A DNA stretch of 64,000 nucleotides from NCBI GenBank assembly GCA_963970005.1, contig CAXAMN010022862.1, forward strand, positions 496,646-560,645, in the 5' to 3' direction. Below, piece after piece: positions 46,106 to 58,220 of the stretch. Both the position numbers and the translations under genes were made by a program. This DNA comes from Durusdinium trenchii (taxonomy: Eukaryota > Sar > Dinophyceae > Suessiales > Symbiodiniaceae). Each line of letters starts with the position of its first letter. The first letter of the stretch is position 1. The notes below the pieces were generated by a model. That model was not told the DNA's origin and searched no databases. It saw only the letters and a list, made by a program, of their open reading frames with translations.

Positions 46106-46230
46106 TTTTGGGGTTGACGCCCCAGCGCTGGCGCAGATCTCATTGCTGCTCTGACATGTGTGGCCACTGCTGTCGGCAAGCCATTCAAAGAAATCCACGC
46201 ATTGGAATGTGTCGGCAACTGTTGCCAATG

Positions 46231-46272
46231 CTTATTATATATATATATATATATGGGTGTGTGTGTGTGTGT
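46231..46272. repeat. AT then GT dinucleotide tract
   Basis: An AT run followed directly by a GT run, just 5' of the prominin-like gene. The stretch 46273-47487 has no gene I can support. Confidence 0.75.
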
Positions 46273-47487
46273 TTGATTCAACAAACGTTGCGGGGCCCCA
46301 AGTAGAGTGCATGCAGACTGGTCCGCAAACATTCAGGAGCAAAACAATTTGGAACTAATCAGGGTCACGGCTCCACTTTGTTCACTTCTGGTCTGGTGTG
46401 TGAACTAAACAAGGGACAATATGACCTGACCTGCTTATACTCACATTTTCATGATAGATCGTGATAGTACATTGGTTCAGTGCCTATCCTGAAAGCCAAA
46501 CAAAGGGGCCACGCAAAGCCGCAAGCACTGTCATATTGTTTGCTGGTGTGGTCACACCCTGCATGCCCTCTTCCTTACAAGTCTTCCTCACATCACCCCC
46601 GTCGAGTTGGAACAAGCATTGGACACCAAGCCGGTCCTGAAGAACCAAGCACCCCACGGGGACCCCAGGGCGCTCAGCTATGGCCCGCCTGCGCTACGGC
46701 TGACGGGAAGCTCTTCCATGGTCCAACTCCTCTTTTGAGCTCATAAGGTCGGCAGCCGACTCCAACTCTGCACCAACTGCTGGCTAGCTCTCCACAAGTC
46801 CTAAATCTGCGGATTTCCTGGGAGCTTAGCTACGCATAGAGAGACAGCGAAAAAAGAGAGACAAAGAAATTGATAAACAAAAAATCATGATAAATCAACA
46901 CCCATGGGCTGTAGCATGCAGTAATTAGTTATCAATGTGGGCCACGCCCTTACAAGTAGGACCAGCTCGATCCTCTGGGCGGTTTTAACGCTGCGTGGAG
47001 CCGAACGCATGGCGAATCGCTGCCCGCTTCAGCACGGAGGAAGTTGAGCCTATAATCTCAGCGTCCGCAAGCTCAGGGAAGGATTTTCCACTCAGAGTCT
47101 CAGAACTTGAGGATGGGCGAGCTCGAAGTGGGGCAACTCCAACACTCCAACCATGATGCTATTCAGCTATTCAATTCCAATCAATTCCATGTGCTTGCCT
47201 CCTTGGGGTGCCATTGGGAACAAGTCATACAACCAAGAGATTGCTCGGATGTGGCTGATGTCGTCGTGCCCAGGGCAAAACGATCTTCAACAACCAACGG
47301 AAGTCCCATCCGGTGACTCTCCAAATCCAAGCGCGAGCCACATCCTTGGGTGTGGAAGAACTCTGAACGGCGCCGCTTCGGCAGATTCAGTACAACACCA
47401 CACCCTACAATTTAAAGTAATCCATATTGCAAGATCAAGTACACCTATCCAACCTCCACCCGACCTCCTTGTAGGTCACAAGACTGG

Positions 47488-48579
47488 TCAACCCCTGGTA
47501 GTTACCGCAACTGGGCTTGATTCATGTTCATCCCGCCAAAGCTCACGCCAAATCTTCCAGCGTGGTTCCATTGGTTTGCTCGAGGCCACTGGGTGAGGCT
47601 CAAAATCAATGCCAATTGCCTCATCCAAACTGCCAGTTTTGCAGATCATGCCCCCCCGAAAAATGTCCAAACAATGTTTGGACAGGTCCTGGAAAATGCC
47701 TTGAACCTGCTCAGGTGGCTTAATAAACCATGATAAACCATTACGGCACTTCAGTTGCATTGTCGCTGTCAAATGGTGCCCTGTCCAAAGCTGTATATAA
47801 TAGCAAGCTGATCTACCGGAATCTACCGAGCTATACAAAGCCCACTACTGATTACTGATTCTTATCGTAGTCAGCCGCTGTCAAGCAGTCCAACATGTTC
47901 AAGTCTAGGTGGCCCCAAGCATGACGCTGGCAATCGCAGTTGCTCTGGGCATGTGGTATGAGGATGTCACAAGGAGGACTTTGGAAATGCCGGCCTGGGC
48001 AAGACCCACACAAAAATAGAAAAAGAAAAGCTTGTCATGTCCAGGAAACAAACACGATTGTTCCATGCTCATGTCGTGTCTCACTCTGCACATCGGGACC
48101 TGCCCAAAAGACCTCATAGAATTGCCTCCTTAAGTTGTGGAATCATCGTCGAGAAGTTCGTGACGGTGTCTAAGGCCTCTCAGGCGATGCAAGAACAGAA
48201 AAACCAGCGGATGAATGCCATGTTCCTGCATGCCAATGAGCATGCAAACTTGCATTGAATCTTTGGGAGCTATCGCAAACTGAACGTAATTGATGATTGA
48301 TCGATGTAACATGGCACTGGCCTCATGAGAAAGAACCAACTTGCCGATCTTGTCCAAACGTCTCAGGCGTTCTTCCGCCCCGGCTGAGGGAGAGCTGGCG
48401 AAGACTTCCAAGGGCGGAGAAAAGTCGAAAGCCAGCTCCGCAGCAAAGGTATCTCGTTCTGGCTCTCCACCCAGCAGCAGAATCGCCACCACTCCGGTCA
48501 CCCGCCCAAGCATGGCGTGTTTCGCTGTACGGCGTCGCTGTTGCGTAGCACTGTATTGATCCGGATCCTTCATGTGCAT
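47488..48579 (-). CDS. YdcF/DUF218-type protein, four exons with GC-AG introns
   Basis: Four exons join in phase to a protein of about 166 residues. Exon 1 (48579-48345) starts at ATG and carries AILLLGGEPERDTFAAELA, the DUF218 N-terminal motif. Exon 2 (48178-48126, 53 nt) encodes ALDTVTNFSTMIPQLKE, matching the family's DTVTNF segment. Exon 3 (47994-47914) encodes VLLVTSSYHMPRATAIA, matching LVTS-x-YHMxRA. Exon 4 (47619-47488) ends with PMEPRWKIWRELWRDEH, like the C-terminal RxWRD region of the plant and cyanobacterial branch. All three introns start with GC (ATCG|GCAAGT, GAG|GCAATT, GGG|GCCACC) and end in AG. DUF218 proteins are membrane-associated and little characterised; bacterial SanA and ElyC relatives act in envelope biogenesis. 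The plant/cyanobacterial resemblance suggests a plastid-related origin (inference). Confidence 0.82.
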
Positions 48580-48599
48580 CCTGATATCCTTTTGAAGCT

Positions 48600-49907
48600 G
48601 CTTCAGGGGTGCTGTGAGGTGGCTGTTTCAGGCAGCGCTTTTGGAGCCTGTAAGACAAACGCGGCTGTCATATGTATTCCCATATATTGTAATTGAAGAA
48701 AGCTGTCAGACCTATGCACCAACCATGGCAATTCAATGCCTTTGAAATCCTTTGAACAACAGCATGCAGCAAGTACATGCACTAGCATTGAGGACTTCCC
48801 CAGGCCTGGGACACTGAAGAGACTCATGCCTGGGATTTTGCTTGAAGGGATCCACATGCCTCCAGACTTCTCGGCCCACATGCCTCCAAAACTTCGGATC
48901 CACATCGCCTGTCGCAGCAGCTGTAAGGGGCCTTTCGCTTGGAGCCTTACATTGATCTAAGGATATCTCTGTCACACATCGAGAGATTCTCATTTTCGAT
49001 GCCAAAAGCACGGCTTTCATTGACTGCTCACTAGCTCAAGTAGGTCAAAGCGGTCCGATCGCGCTGGAATTCAATTCCATGTGCCGTCCACATGCAATTG
49101 AAGTGCACGAAAAACTGTCTGCCCGTATCACTAGCTATCCATGCATCGGCACGTTTTCTTGCAAGGACATTCGCATGCGGAAATCCAGTTGCAGGCTTTG
49201 CCCGAGATTCTGGAGGTCAAGTGGAGCCACCTCCCCGGTCTCGTGGAGCCACCGATGTAAAAAGAACGCTCGTCGTTGCCGTCTTTGGCTCCGGTTTCGG
49301 CATTGCACCGAAACGTTCTCGTTCCGTTGTTTCAGGTGTAGGTTGCTCCAGGTGAAACTCATTGATTGGCGCTTTGCTGCCGCGCAAAGGGGTAGAAAAA
49401 AAGAAGAGAGAGAGAGAGAGGGAGACGCTGTGAGGACCATGCTCTTTAGTGTTTTTGGACAATGTTTGAAGGATTTTGCTTTCTCAGTGTTTTTCTCAAA
49501 AGAACAGGCGAAACTCGTTAGCTCACACCATAAATTTCAAAGCGCCGACTCGCTGTCCTTGGTCTTTCGTTTGGTTTTGCTCTGGTGCAGTGAAACCTGA
49601 CCAAATAGATCCAAATAGCCTCACTCCAGCATGGGGCCAATGTCTGCAAAGGGTGCCTCAACTAGCATGTAGCTGAAGAGGAGCCTTTCGACTTGCAATC
49701 ACGACAGCGAAGAACATCCCACAGATCACCGTATTCGTGCAGTCATCTCAAAACTCTCAACGGCTGTTTGCTTGTGGCTGTGCCAAACGAGCGTGTGAGC
49801 CTTTAAAGACCAGAATTCAAATGATGTCAACTTTGCCTTTGCCAGGCAGATTCGAACAGCTCTTGCGCATGGACGAAGAACAAAATATAATTAGACCTCA
49901 ATATGCC
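48600..49907. other. No supported gene
   Basis: Contains a GA tract at 49403-49422. Open frames on both strands have no recognisable domain. Confidence 0.4.
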
Positions 49908-50399
49908 TCACAAACCCAACAGTCTTTGAATGTCTTTGATCTGACATGGTCGACACACTATTCTGACCTCCCAAATCAGTCGAGAGGCCAAGTCCGAGAA
50001 AAGCTCCAAGAAGACCTGCTCAGTCACTGCGGTGTTCGCAACCGACTCCTGGCGCTCAGCACCGAGCTCCACGGCGCCGGTTTTTTTTCGCTCGAAGCTC
50101 AACGCTCGGCTCTGTTGAAATGGGTCCTCATCTTCAGCACCGAAGGCGAAAATGACTGTTTGCTTCAGGTCCCCATCATCCAGCCTGGAAGAGAGCTGCT
50201 CTCTTAGGTAAAGGATCAGCAAGTCTGAAGAGCCAAAAAAATGAAGATGGATTTCATGATCTTGCCCCCGGCCCGCTTGAGCGGCAGTGGATCCTTGTCC
50301 CAAATCACAGCGACGGAATATCTTTACGATCACAGCGGCCAGTCTCTTTGACCAATCTGTGTCTCTCCATGCCTCTGCAACCAGTCTCCCAGGCGAGCA
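49908..50399 (-). CDS. Probable exon, unknown protein
   Basis: After a possible acceptor (GAATGGTAG upstream of 50399) the frame runs 164 codons to a stop. The peptide is strongly protein-like: RLVAEAWRDTDWSKRLAAV, then IHLHFFGSSDLLILYLREQL, QTVIFAFGAEDEDPFQQS and VFLELFSDLASRLIW. No family is recognised. A second minus-strand stretch (50796-50464, including SREAAILRDIRSSLNSRR) may be an upstream exon of the same gene; I could not fix the junction. The plus-strand frames over the same bases read less like protein. Confidence 0.42.
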   Translation of the reverse strand, partial: CSPGRLVAEAWRDTDWSKRLAAVIVKIFRRCDLGQGSTAAQAGRGQDHEIHLHFFGSSDLLILYLREQLSSRLDDGDLKQTVIFAFGAEDEDPFQQSRALSFERKKTGAVELGAERQESVANTAVTEQVFLELFSDLASRLIWEVRIVCRPCQIKDIQRLLGL

Positions 50400-52066
50400 C
50401 TACCATTCGGACCCTGAAGCAGTTTGAAGGCAGTCAGAACGCGTCGTTTCTCCTCAGCAGTCATCACGACCAGAAAGGGATATTATGGGCCATGGTCATG
50501 TCTTGCGGCATTCCCCTGTCCTTCTGCGGCAGAGCAGGCCGCAAGGAGCTCATAAAGGTTGAAGCCTTCAGTTCAGCCTTCCGACGCGAATTCAGCGACG
50601 AGCGAATATCTCTCAAAATTGCTGCTTCACGCGACAGAATGGCAGCAACAATGAACGGCATGTCGGTCATGCATTCCCCAGAAAATCGAATCCAAGAGCT
50701 ATGCACTGAATCAACAATGCTTACAGTGGCATTAGAGTAGATGGTACAACCCCCGGGTAACCATCTACTCTTCCATCTACTATTCATGAGTTTCAACGGT
50801 TTAAGCGTCTCAGATCCTCCACAAGCCGGTCTCTGTTCGGTCCTTCTTCATGGTGCAGAGTTGGCAAAGCCAGACCTTGGGCGAAGCAGTCTGCGCTGTC
50901 GACCCGCGATTCAGTAGGAGTAGTGTGCTGCAGTGATTTTGCCCTCCAAATGCTTTTAAACCTTTCTTGTCCCACTAGGCAAAGGACATTAAAGGACTCT
51001 ACTCCTGACTCCTGACTGGCATGAATCCCGCCCACCAGCATAGGGAAAACCAGGAAACCAAGCTCAGTTCTCCGTGTTGGGGCCAACTAAATTCATCAAC
51101 AACTTACCTTCCCGACAAGACCAAACCACCTGAACAGGTCCCCGTTCAAAGAAATAAACAATACGCTTACAACTTATTGTCAAACACTTGGAGGAGTATG
51201 CCAAGTTCATCCAAGTTCATGGCTTCTGCCTACCTCCATCTGTGGCTCCGACATCCAACGGCTTGGCCTCAACTTCCTCCTCCGAAAGCCCAAGCGGCTC
51301 GCGCAAGACCTGTTTTGTCAGGCCAAGGGAACTACGAAGCCGAGCTCACACAAGTCGTGGCATTTTTGGAGCAAACCGATCTAGCCAGTATAAATGCCAA
51401 TACTCACACAGGTATGCAAGTATGCATGCATCAATGTAATGGCATGGAATGTAATGCATTGTATTGTATTTAGTCATGTAAGTAATGTAATAGTCTGGGG
51501 TGTATATGCTGTATATGTATGTGTACAATGCTATGGTATGTATGATGTGTATGTGTGTGTGCAGTAAAGGTTATATTATGTTATATATGTAATCAGGTGA
51601 TATCCACACATGGAAATCGGTGTTGATGTCATCATGGCATAGTCACTTCATCATAGAGTAAGGCAACAAACCACATACAAAGACTTGCAGCACTGCAGCT
51701 GAGAAGCTTCCACCACGTCGCTCTTCCGAATGAACCCTGCAAATTCCGAAGAACATGAGGCGTGTGGTCTTTTACATCATTACAGGTTTTGTGGCGTGTC
51801 CAAGAGTGTGGACATCTGAGATGTGTGGTGAGATCCTGAGATCCGTGTCCTCTCTTTAGTTTCTATTTATTAGAGAAGTCTCTCAACCTGACTCAAAGTA
51901 TCTCAAAGTGATGCCTTCGTGATCGCAAAGTTCACAAAGGCGTTGCCGGAGGTTCACATAACCAAGAGGACCCCAAACCTGCGCAACTGCATTGAACATA
52001 TGCAAGTCCTCACTGGTCCGAGGACTGAATGTAATGCGCACAAAAACTCCTTTCGCCTTCATGGTG

Positions 52067-52216
52067 CCCCCACTATAGGAACAAGGACGCTACTAGGGGC
52101 TCCCGGCTTACTACTAGGAGCAAGGACGCTACTAGGGGCTTTTGACCTTGCTACTATGGGAGCGAGGACGTTACTGGGGGCTCCTGGCCTTACTACTAGG
52201 AACAAGGACGCTGCTA
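52067..52216 (-). repeat. Small inverted relative of the 61-bp satellite
   Basis: Three to four units reading, on the minus strand, as AGTAGCGTCCTTG / CTCCTAGTAGTAAG / GGCCAGGAGC, clearly the same family as 24497-25443 but in the opposite orientation and with a different unit order and spacing. Confidence 0.7.
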
Positions 52217-52399
52217 TAATTAAGTGTGATTGGGCATCTGCAATTCTAGCCATTCCAAATCAGGATGCACTTTTTGAAGCCCTTGAACTCCTGAGAAGAC
52301 TTGAGAGAGGAGGGGGTGAACGAAAGGTAGCAGGCAATCACAAGTAACCCTGGTAGAAGTCCATGACGGCGTGAACCGGCGCAGGGGGGATTTGATCCA

Positions 52400-52415
52400 G
52401 GGGGGGGCCCCCCCC
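52400..52415. other. G8C8 perfect palindrome
   Basis: GGGGGGGGCCCCCCCC occurs as a perfect 16-base palindrome in ordinary-composition DNA. It may be a secondary-structure hot spot or an assembly homopolymer artefact. Confidence 0.8.
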
Positions 52416-52649
52416 GACGAACAGAATCAACTCTTACAGGACCAAACTCAATGCACAATCCCAACTCCTGATTGTAATACATTTTTGCTAAAGCAAGGAG
52501 AACTCAGGTAGCTCAAGCTACCTTTCGTGACTATCTTGGGAGCCCAAAACATGAGCGAAAGCCAGGAAGCCCGCGACGGTTTATTATAGTTATACTATAA
52601 TATTATAACATTACAGTATGTTATATATATAATATATATATATATATGA

Positions 52650-52919
52650 TTATATATGTTTCATGAATTGCTCAAACAAAACAAAGGACATCAAGACACC
52701 CAAAGACATCAAGCCAAACTCTCGGTCTTTGGGTGGCCGAGCGGGCGAAACCAAACCGCCCACCTCTTGAACCTTTCGGTGGATCGCACCCTTCAGCGCA
52801 GCTAGGGATGGGATCCCAGCATGGGGATCTGAGGCATTTTCACCTCCAAGTTGCCTGACAGCAGCGATTCTTGTGCGTTCGTCAGCCTGCACCCAAAACA
52901 TGTCCTTCTTGTCTTTTCG
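52650..52919 (-). CDS. C-terminal exon of a tail-anchored protein
   Basis: A textbook acceptor (ten T then CTTCAG) precedes 52919, and the frame encodes about 90 residues to a stop. It contains a charged region (KDMFWVQADERTRIAAVRQL), an Ala/Gly segment, and near the end a hydrophobic segment LMSLGVLMSFVLFEQF, consistent with a C-terminal membrane anchor. A short exon ending at a GC donor (CATGAG|GCTGAG, last base 52959) lies just upstream after a TTTTTGCAG (53012); its phase fits only with a second acceptor inside it. Exon-like patches near 53830-53930 and 54320-54420 on the same strand (MADPEFRGNVAASAPTGDL; APGSFRKSYKQEIFCGPEP) may be earlier exons. The family is unknown. Confidence 0.5.
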   Translation of the reverse strand, partial: RKDKKDMFWVQADERTRIAAVRQLGGENASDPHAGIPSLAALKGAIHRKVQEVGGLVSPARPPKDREFGLMSLGVLMSFVLFEQFMKHI

Positions 52920-55076
52920 CTGAAGAAAAAAAAAAGCAACATTATGCCGGTTCTCAGCCTCATGGGGTTGGTCTCTGGGAGTCTCTGGTACATCTCATTG
53001 AGGCCTTCGTCCTGCAAAAAGAGAGGAGAACCACAAAGAAATCTTACTTTCGGCAAGCTCAAAGAATCAAACTCAACGAGCTTGAGTGTGTCCAATCATT
53101 TCGCTCTCAAACAAAGAGCATGACACAAAATGATTGGAAAACAAACCCTCAACACAAAGACTCCTTTTCTCCGGGGAGGGCGAGGGCATCAAGCACACAC
53201 GCAACACACCAAAAGATGTCCTTGTGAACGTGCAGTATGAACTTGTCGCATCCCTCGGGTCGGCAGGCCAGTTGCCAGCTCAAAACCAGCAGGTCATAGC
53301 CATGTGAGTTCCAAGCAATGTTCCAACGATGTATGGTCTACCATCTGAGATCTACAGTATGTGTTATGCATTCCAACAACCGTTCCCATCGGATTTGCTT
53401 TCACAGCCCACAGCCTTGGTGAACTGCGCATTGCGGTGGAAGGGTCCAACACCTCAGTCCACTGAGCATGGAAGAGGGTCCACCAGCGCCCGTCGCGGCA
53501 GTCTAAGTGATGCCAAACGGATTGAGGGCATACATTGGCATACACTCTTAGCTGCTCATGGAATGCAGTATGCAGTATGTAAGGTGTTTATGAATTTATG
53601 ACTTTTGGATACTTTTGAAGGGCTAGTTGTAGGATCCTGCATGATGCTAACATGATTTAATCTGTTGCTTGAGAAGAACTTATATTAACGTATAGTAATT
53701 ACAGGTGTTCGTCTGATGACCTAGCTGACCTAGCCCCACACAACTCAAGTCACTCACCAATACATTTGCAACTCGTTACGTGATCTTGAGTGGTAGCTAC
53801 AAAAAACGTGCCAAACAAAAGTGACGAAATTGGTTTCGTCAACCAAGTCTCCAGTGGGAGCAGATGCTGCCACATTGCCCCGGAACTCGGGGTCTGCCAT
53901 AAACATCCTGCGCGAATTCTGCGATCGGTTTCCACCGGGCCATCTCCATCTTCACCCATCCGATCCGGCGATCCGGCGATCCATCCGCCCAAAAATTGCA
54001 GTGCTCCTGGTGTTGGTAATCTGGTCCACACGTGAATAGTGCGCATGGAAGGGGACCTCCAAACCTGGACGAGGCTTTCAAAGGCTCGCGCTTCGCGCGT
54101 CCTCTGCTTTCAGCTCGCAAGGTCACAAGTCTCCCTAGACTAAAGTGACTAAAGCCTCCTGATAGAACTACATAGCTACGGTATACTATGCCACACCTGA
54201 CAAGAGTAAAGCCCCAATGGGCAAGGAGACAATCTGGCTTTCACCTCACCCGTCCGTGTCCATCTCAACACCTCCGGTCATGGCCTTCATTTTCCAGTGA
54301 CGGCATCACGTCAGGTTCCGGGCCGCAGAAAATCTCCTGCTTGTAGCTCTTCCTGAAGCTGCCCGGCGCTGTGTTCATTGTCTGAGGCCAGTTTATCCAA
54401 ACCGATGCCGTGCATTATAGCACGGCCGGGCCCGGCTCTGCCGCGATGCCAAACGGCCACGTTCCAAACGGCCGGGTGCTGAGTTGCACCGTAGTTGCAC
54501 CGCTCGGATTGCCACCAAGTGTCGATGTGTGGGATGCCTGGTGATGCAGCAAATCGAAGCACTGCATCAATACAAGTGAAAAAGCGGTGGATGACGATGG
54601 TGGTGACAATGATGATCGTTTGATATATAGTTTGATATTTATATAATATATATATATATAGTTTGTAATTAAAGGGCGGCTTTACCCAAATGATGTGGTG
54701 ATCATCTTTCACTCACTCGGACGAACCCCAAAATCCATCGAAGAACAGCCTGCTTCTGCTGTTGATGCCGTCTGCTGTTTCTGCCCGCCTTTTGTGCCAC
54801 TGTATAGTCCGGCTTCTGGTGACCCACACCCGTGGTGGTCTCAAAGTAGCGTGCCTGGTGTCGGTCGGTCACCAGGCACGCGCGGAAGGCGGCTCGTGGA
54901 GGGTCCCGAGCTGGTGGAGGCTCCGAGAGGCCTGGTAGAACACCCTCAGGCTCAAGTGGTAGATGGGATCCGGGAGATCGGGATCTATATCATACTATAT
55001 ACCCAAAAAACAATCAAAAAACAAATGCAAACAGATAAAAACAGTATATACATCACCTGCGGGAGTTGTGTACAAT

Positions 55077-55427
55077 CTACTCTGAACCCACTGCAGTGGG
55101 TAGCTCGATTGGCTCCAATTGCTCGAACAGCCGCAAGCTCGGCCAAGTCACTTGGTTCATCTCTTCGAGGATTCCTTCCTTGCAAGCCAAAGGCAAACAA
55201 GGAAAAAGCAGGACCGGCACGTTTACATAACCATGACTCGGAAGTTCGGATGTTCTACCTTTTGCTCGATGGAACTTCAGCTGGCCATGATCTGTGCACG
55301 AAAACCGAAACATCTGGCGAAGACCGGCCTCACTCTGCACATCAAGCTCTGCTCCGCCATAATGTGCAGTTTTCAGCGCTACGTTCAAAGGGCCCTCCCG
55401 CAGAATGCTGGGAGTGGAGTTGTCTAC
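55077..55427 (-). CDS. Candidate terminal exon, unknown protein
   Basis: Following a TGTGCAG acceptor the frame runs exactly 117 codons to a TAG. It contains LNVALKTAHYGGAELDVQ, then a basic segment (QLKFHRAKGR) and EEMNQVTWPSLRLFEQLEP. Composition and the acceptor favour coding; no domain is recognised. A second frame is also open over its last third, so a splice within it is possible. Confidence 0.35.
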   Translation of the reverse strand, partial: VDNSTPSILREGPLNVALKTAHYGGAELDVQSEAGLRQMFRFSCTDHGQLKFHRAKGRTSELPSHGYVNVPVLLFPCLPLACKEGILEEMNQVTWPSLRLFEQLEPIELPTAVGSE

Positions 55428-57337
55428 CTGCACACAGCAGGTGGATGCAGCAGTGAATGATGGATGGGTGGATGATCTCCGACAGGCTCCTGGCACTGGG
55501 TAATTACGAGAAGTCATGAAAAATTGTGAAAGTGTGTTTATTATCATCTCGAGTGCCAAGCAGCAACGGGCAACCAGAAACGAACAGGCAAAGCAAAGAA
55601 ACCCGCCCAGCCAAGCCAAAAGAAACCCTTACCGAAGCGGCAACCGCAAGACAAACCCTAAGCAACACTAAAGAATCGAAGCGCTAAGCCAAGCCCAAAA
55701 AACGGCTCATCCTGCAAGCCAAACAAAGCCGCGGACCGAAGCTGGAACAAATTACGAGTTGTTGAACGCGGAATGGGCTGGATGGGGGTTGCCGGATGTT
55801 GGGGCTGGATGCCAGGTGCCGGGTGCCGGGCCAAAGTACCATATCGTTTCTTTTGGTATGCGGGGGTTCCTCCTACCTCAGACCTTGAGCAAACTTTCAC
55901 GTGTGAGATCCCGGAGTCTAATCTAAATGCAATCCCTTCGGCTTTCGGCACCACCTCCGTTGGACCTCTTCCAGAGCCACGGGTCACGCGGGTCACGCCT
56001 TCCCAATGGTTGCGGATGCCGGCTCCCACTCTAAGGTGGACTTTGGCCCGTAGACACGGTCGAAAGTGTCATCACCTTTCCTGCGAGGCCAGGCTGATGG
56101 TATTGGACCTACCAAGTGACTCTCAGATCCTATTCTCCAGACGCAAAGTCGCTTGAATTACCTGACTTTGGGATGCGCAAAAGGCTCTCCTTTCTACTTC
56201 AAACCCCAGCGAATGTCCTTCCGTCTCAGTTGGTCCAATTCCGAGAGTCTTCTCGGGTCAAACCGGACAAACAAGAACAACTTCCTCCGACTCCAACCCG
56301 TCCTGGGAACTGGCGGCACCTTGGTCCAGTCTTTCAAGAGACCGGACCGAGGGAGATGGCCTCGGCTGTCGCTTGCGTGCGGCTCAAAGCGGGAACGGCA
56401 CCCGTGGCCGTTGGAAGGGCTGCGAAGGCCAAAGCGCAAAGATTCAGGCCCTGGAGCACTGGAGCCCAGCTCCAACATGTCGGAAGATGACACATCTCGG
56501 AACTGGAGTTTTAACATATGCTTCAAAATAGTTTTAAACTTAGCATAGCTTCAACCAAATCATGGGCCCCACATGGTTCGTCGAACCTCCACGAGCCTTG
56601 CTTGGTTCTCTAATGGGCTATCCTCCTGAGTGCCCTGGCGCTGCGGCACCGTTCGACCCTCACCTGATGAATCGCGGAGGACCCGTTCCTTCGGCGACGC
56701 TGCCAGAGACGCTGGCTCTGCCAGAAACAGTTGTCAACTGCACTTCTCTTTTTCGGGGGTCAAAGGGCAACTCGAAAACCGTGCTCGAAGATGCGTGACA
56801 TGGGCAGCATGTTCTCTTTGTTGTTGATTGTTTTTTGTTGAGGGCTTGGAGCCATGGCTTGCCACAGAACTTCTAGTATAGCCTGTTTCGGTAGACATGA
56901 CTACACGGCACTCCTCGAACCAATTGCCGATCAGAGTTCCAGCCTGGCAAAGTGAGAAGTTGAGAACTGATGTTGGAGGCTGAAATTGAGCGTTGAGGCC
57001 CTGACCCCGGTGCCAGGTTGCAACCTCACATGAAACATTTCAAGGAGACAGCATCATCAACAGCCATCAATTGGGCCATCAATAGCTTTGGGATACTTTG
57101 CAGTCTCTGTTCAGTTAACAAGGGGAGCTTTAGATGAATACCTACTCCTGTACCTCAAGACCCGTAATGTCAACTATCCTTCTGATACTGCAGACTAAAT
57201 TCATTATAGAATTGGTCGAAGCGTAGAACTTTAGACGAGTGCTGGTCGAAATCTCATTCGAGAGGTACTTCTTTCTTTGTTCAATCCGTGCGCAAGGCAA
57301 TCTCACAATAGTTGAGGGAGGAACCATTCCTGAATTT

Positions 57338-57665
57338 TTATAACTTTCGCAGTAGCATACGTGTGTGTACCCACCAGGAGTCCCACAACACGTTCCCCTC
57401 AGAACGTGTTGTGAAGAATCTGTGCAAACAAAAAGCTGTGCTCCACTGTGCAACCTGCTCAATATCTGCCAAGCCACTGTGAATTGTATGCATCATCACT
57501 GAACTGAGCCATTCTACAACCTTGGTCTGAGCGGAAAGAACCTGGAGTTCATCCAGTGAAACTCTGCAACTGCTTCTCCGAGGCCCCCGCACCACCCAGA
57601 AATCCCCGCTTCGATTTCGAAGCTCAACAGCAGCGGTGACTCGTACATTGCACCACCTATTGATT
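57338..57665 (-). CDS. Weak exon candidate
   Basis: After GCATTGTTTTAG the frame encodes about 109 residues with protein-like composition (VTAAVELRNRSGDFWVVRG; SLDELQVLSAQTKVVEWL). A GT after the GAGCAG near 57450 may be a donor. No family. It may be a remnant of a repeat-derived frame. Confidence 0.25.
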
Positions 57666-58220
57666 CTAAAACAATGCACAAGTAAATCCTCAGATTCCAG
57701 GAGCAACAGTTGCTATGATTCTACGGAGCTCTCAATAGTTCAAACATATCAACAGTTCAACAGAAACAAACTCCAAAATCATATTTGAGGAATGCCCTGT
57801 GTGTTACAATCTGTGGGTCACTCTACAGCGCTAAACGTATCGAACTTTTTGCGCCCAAAACGGTCCCGCCTTGCCGTGCTCACCTCGCGCAGTGGACTGG
57901 ACCCCAACGAAAAATGGAACATGGGAAAACCACAGCAGAAAAACATGAACACAATGTGTTTCATATGTCATCTGTGGTCGTCCCATGTATTGCGATGTTT
58001 GTTTGATTTTGTGAGTGCAAGTCTACCACCACACATGGCCTCTTTAACATGGTGTCTTTGTGCGAGTCTCCGTCGTGGTTTAGTGCCCGTGTGAGCCTGC
58101 CAAAGAGTCTCAAGCTAAAAGGCCGCCTTTTTGCCTTCCCGGGTGCAGCAACATCATTGGCTGCATTGGCTGGCTGCGGAAGAGACATGTTCGAAGCTCA
58201 ACCTCTCGGAGCACAATTGA

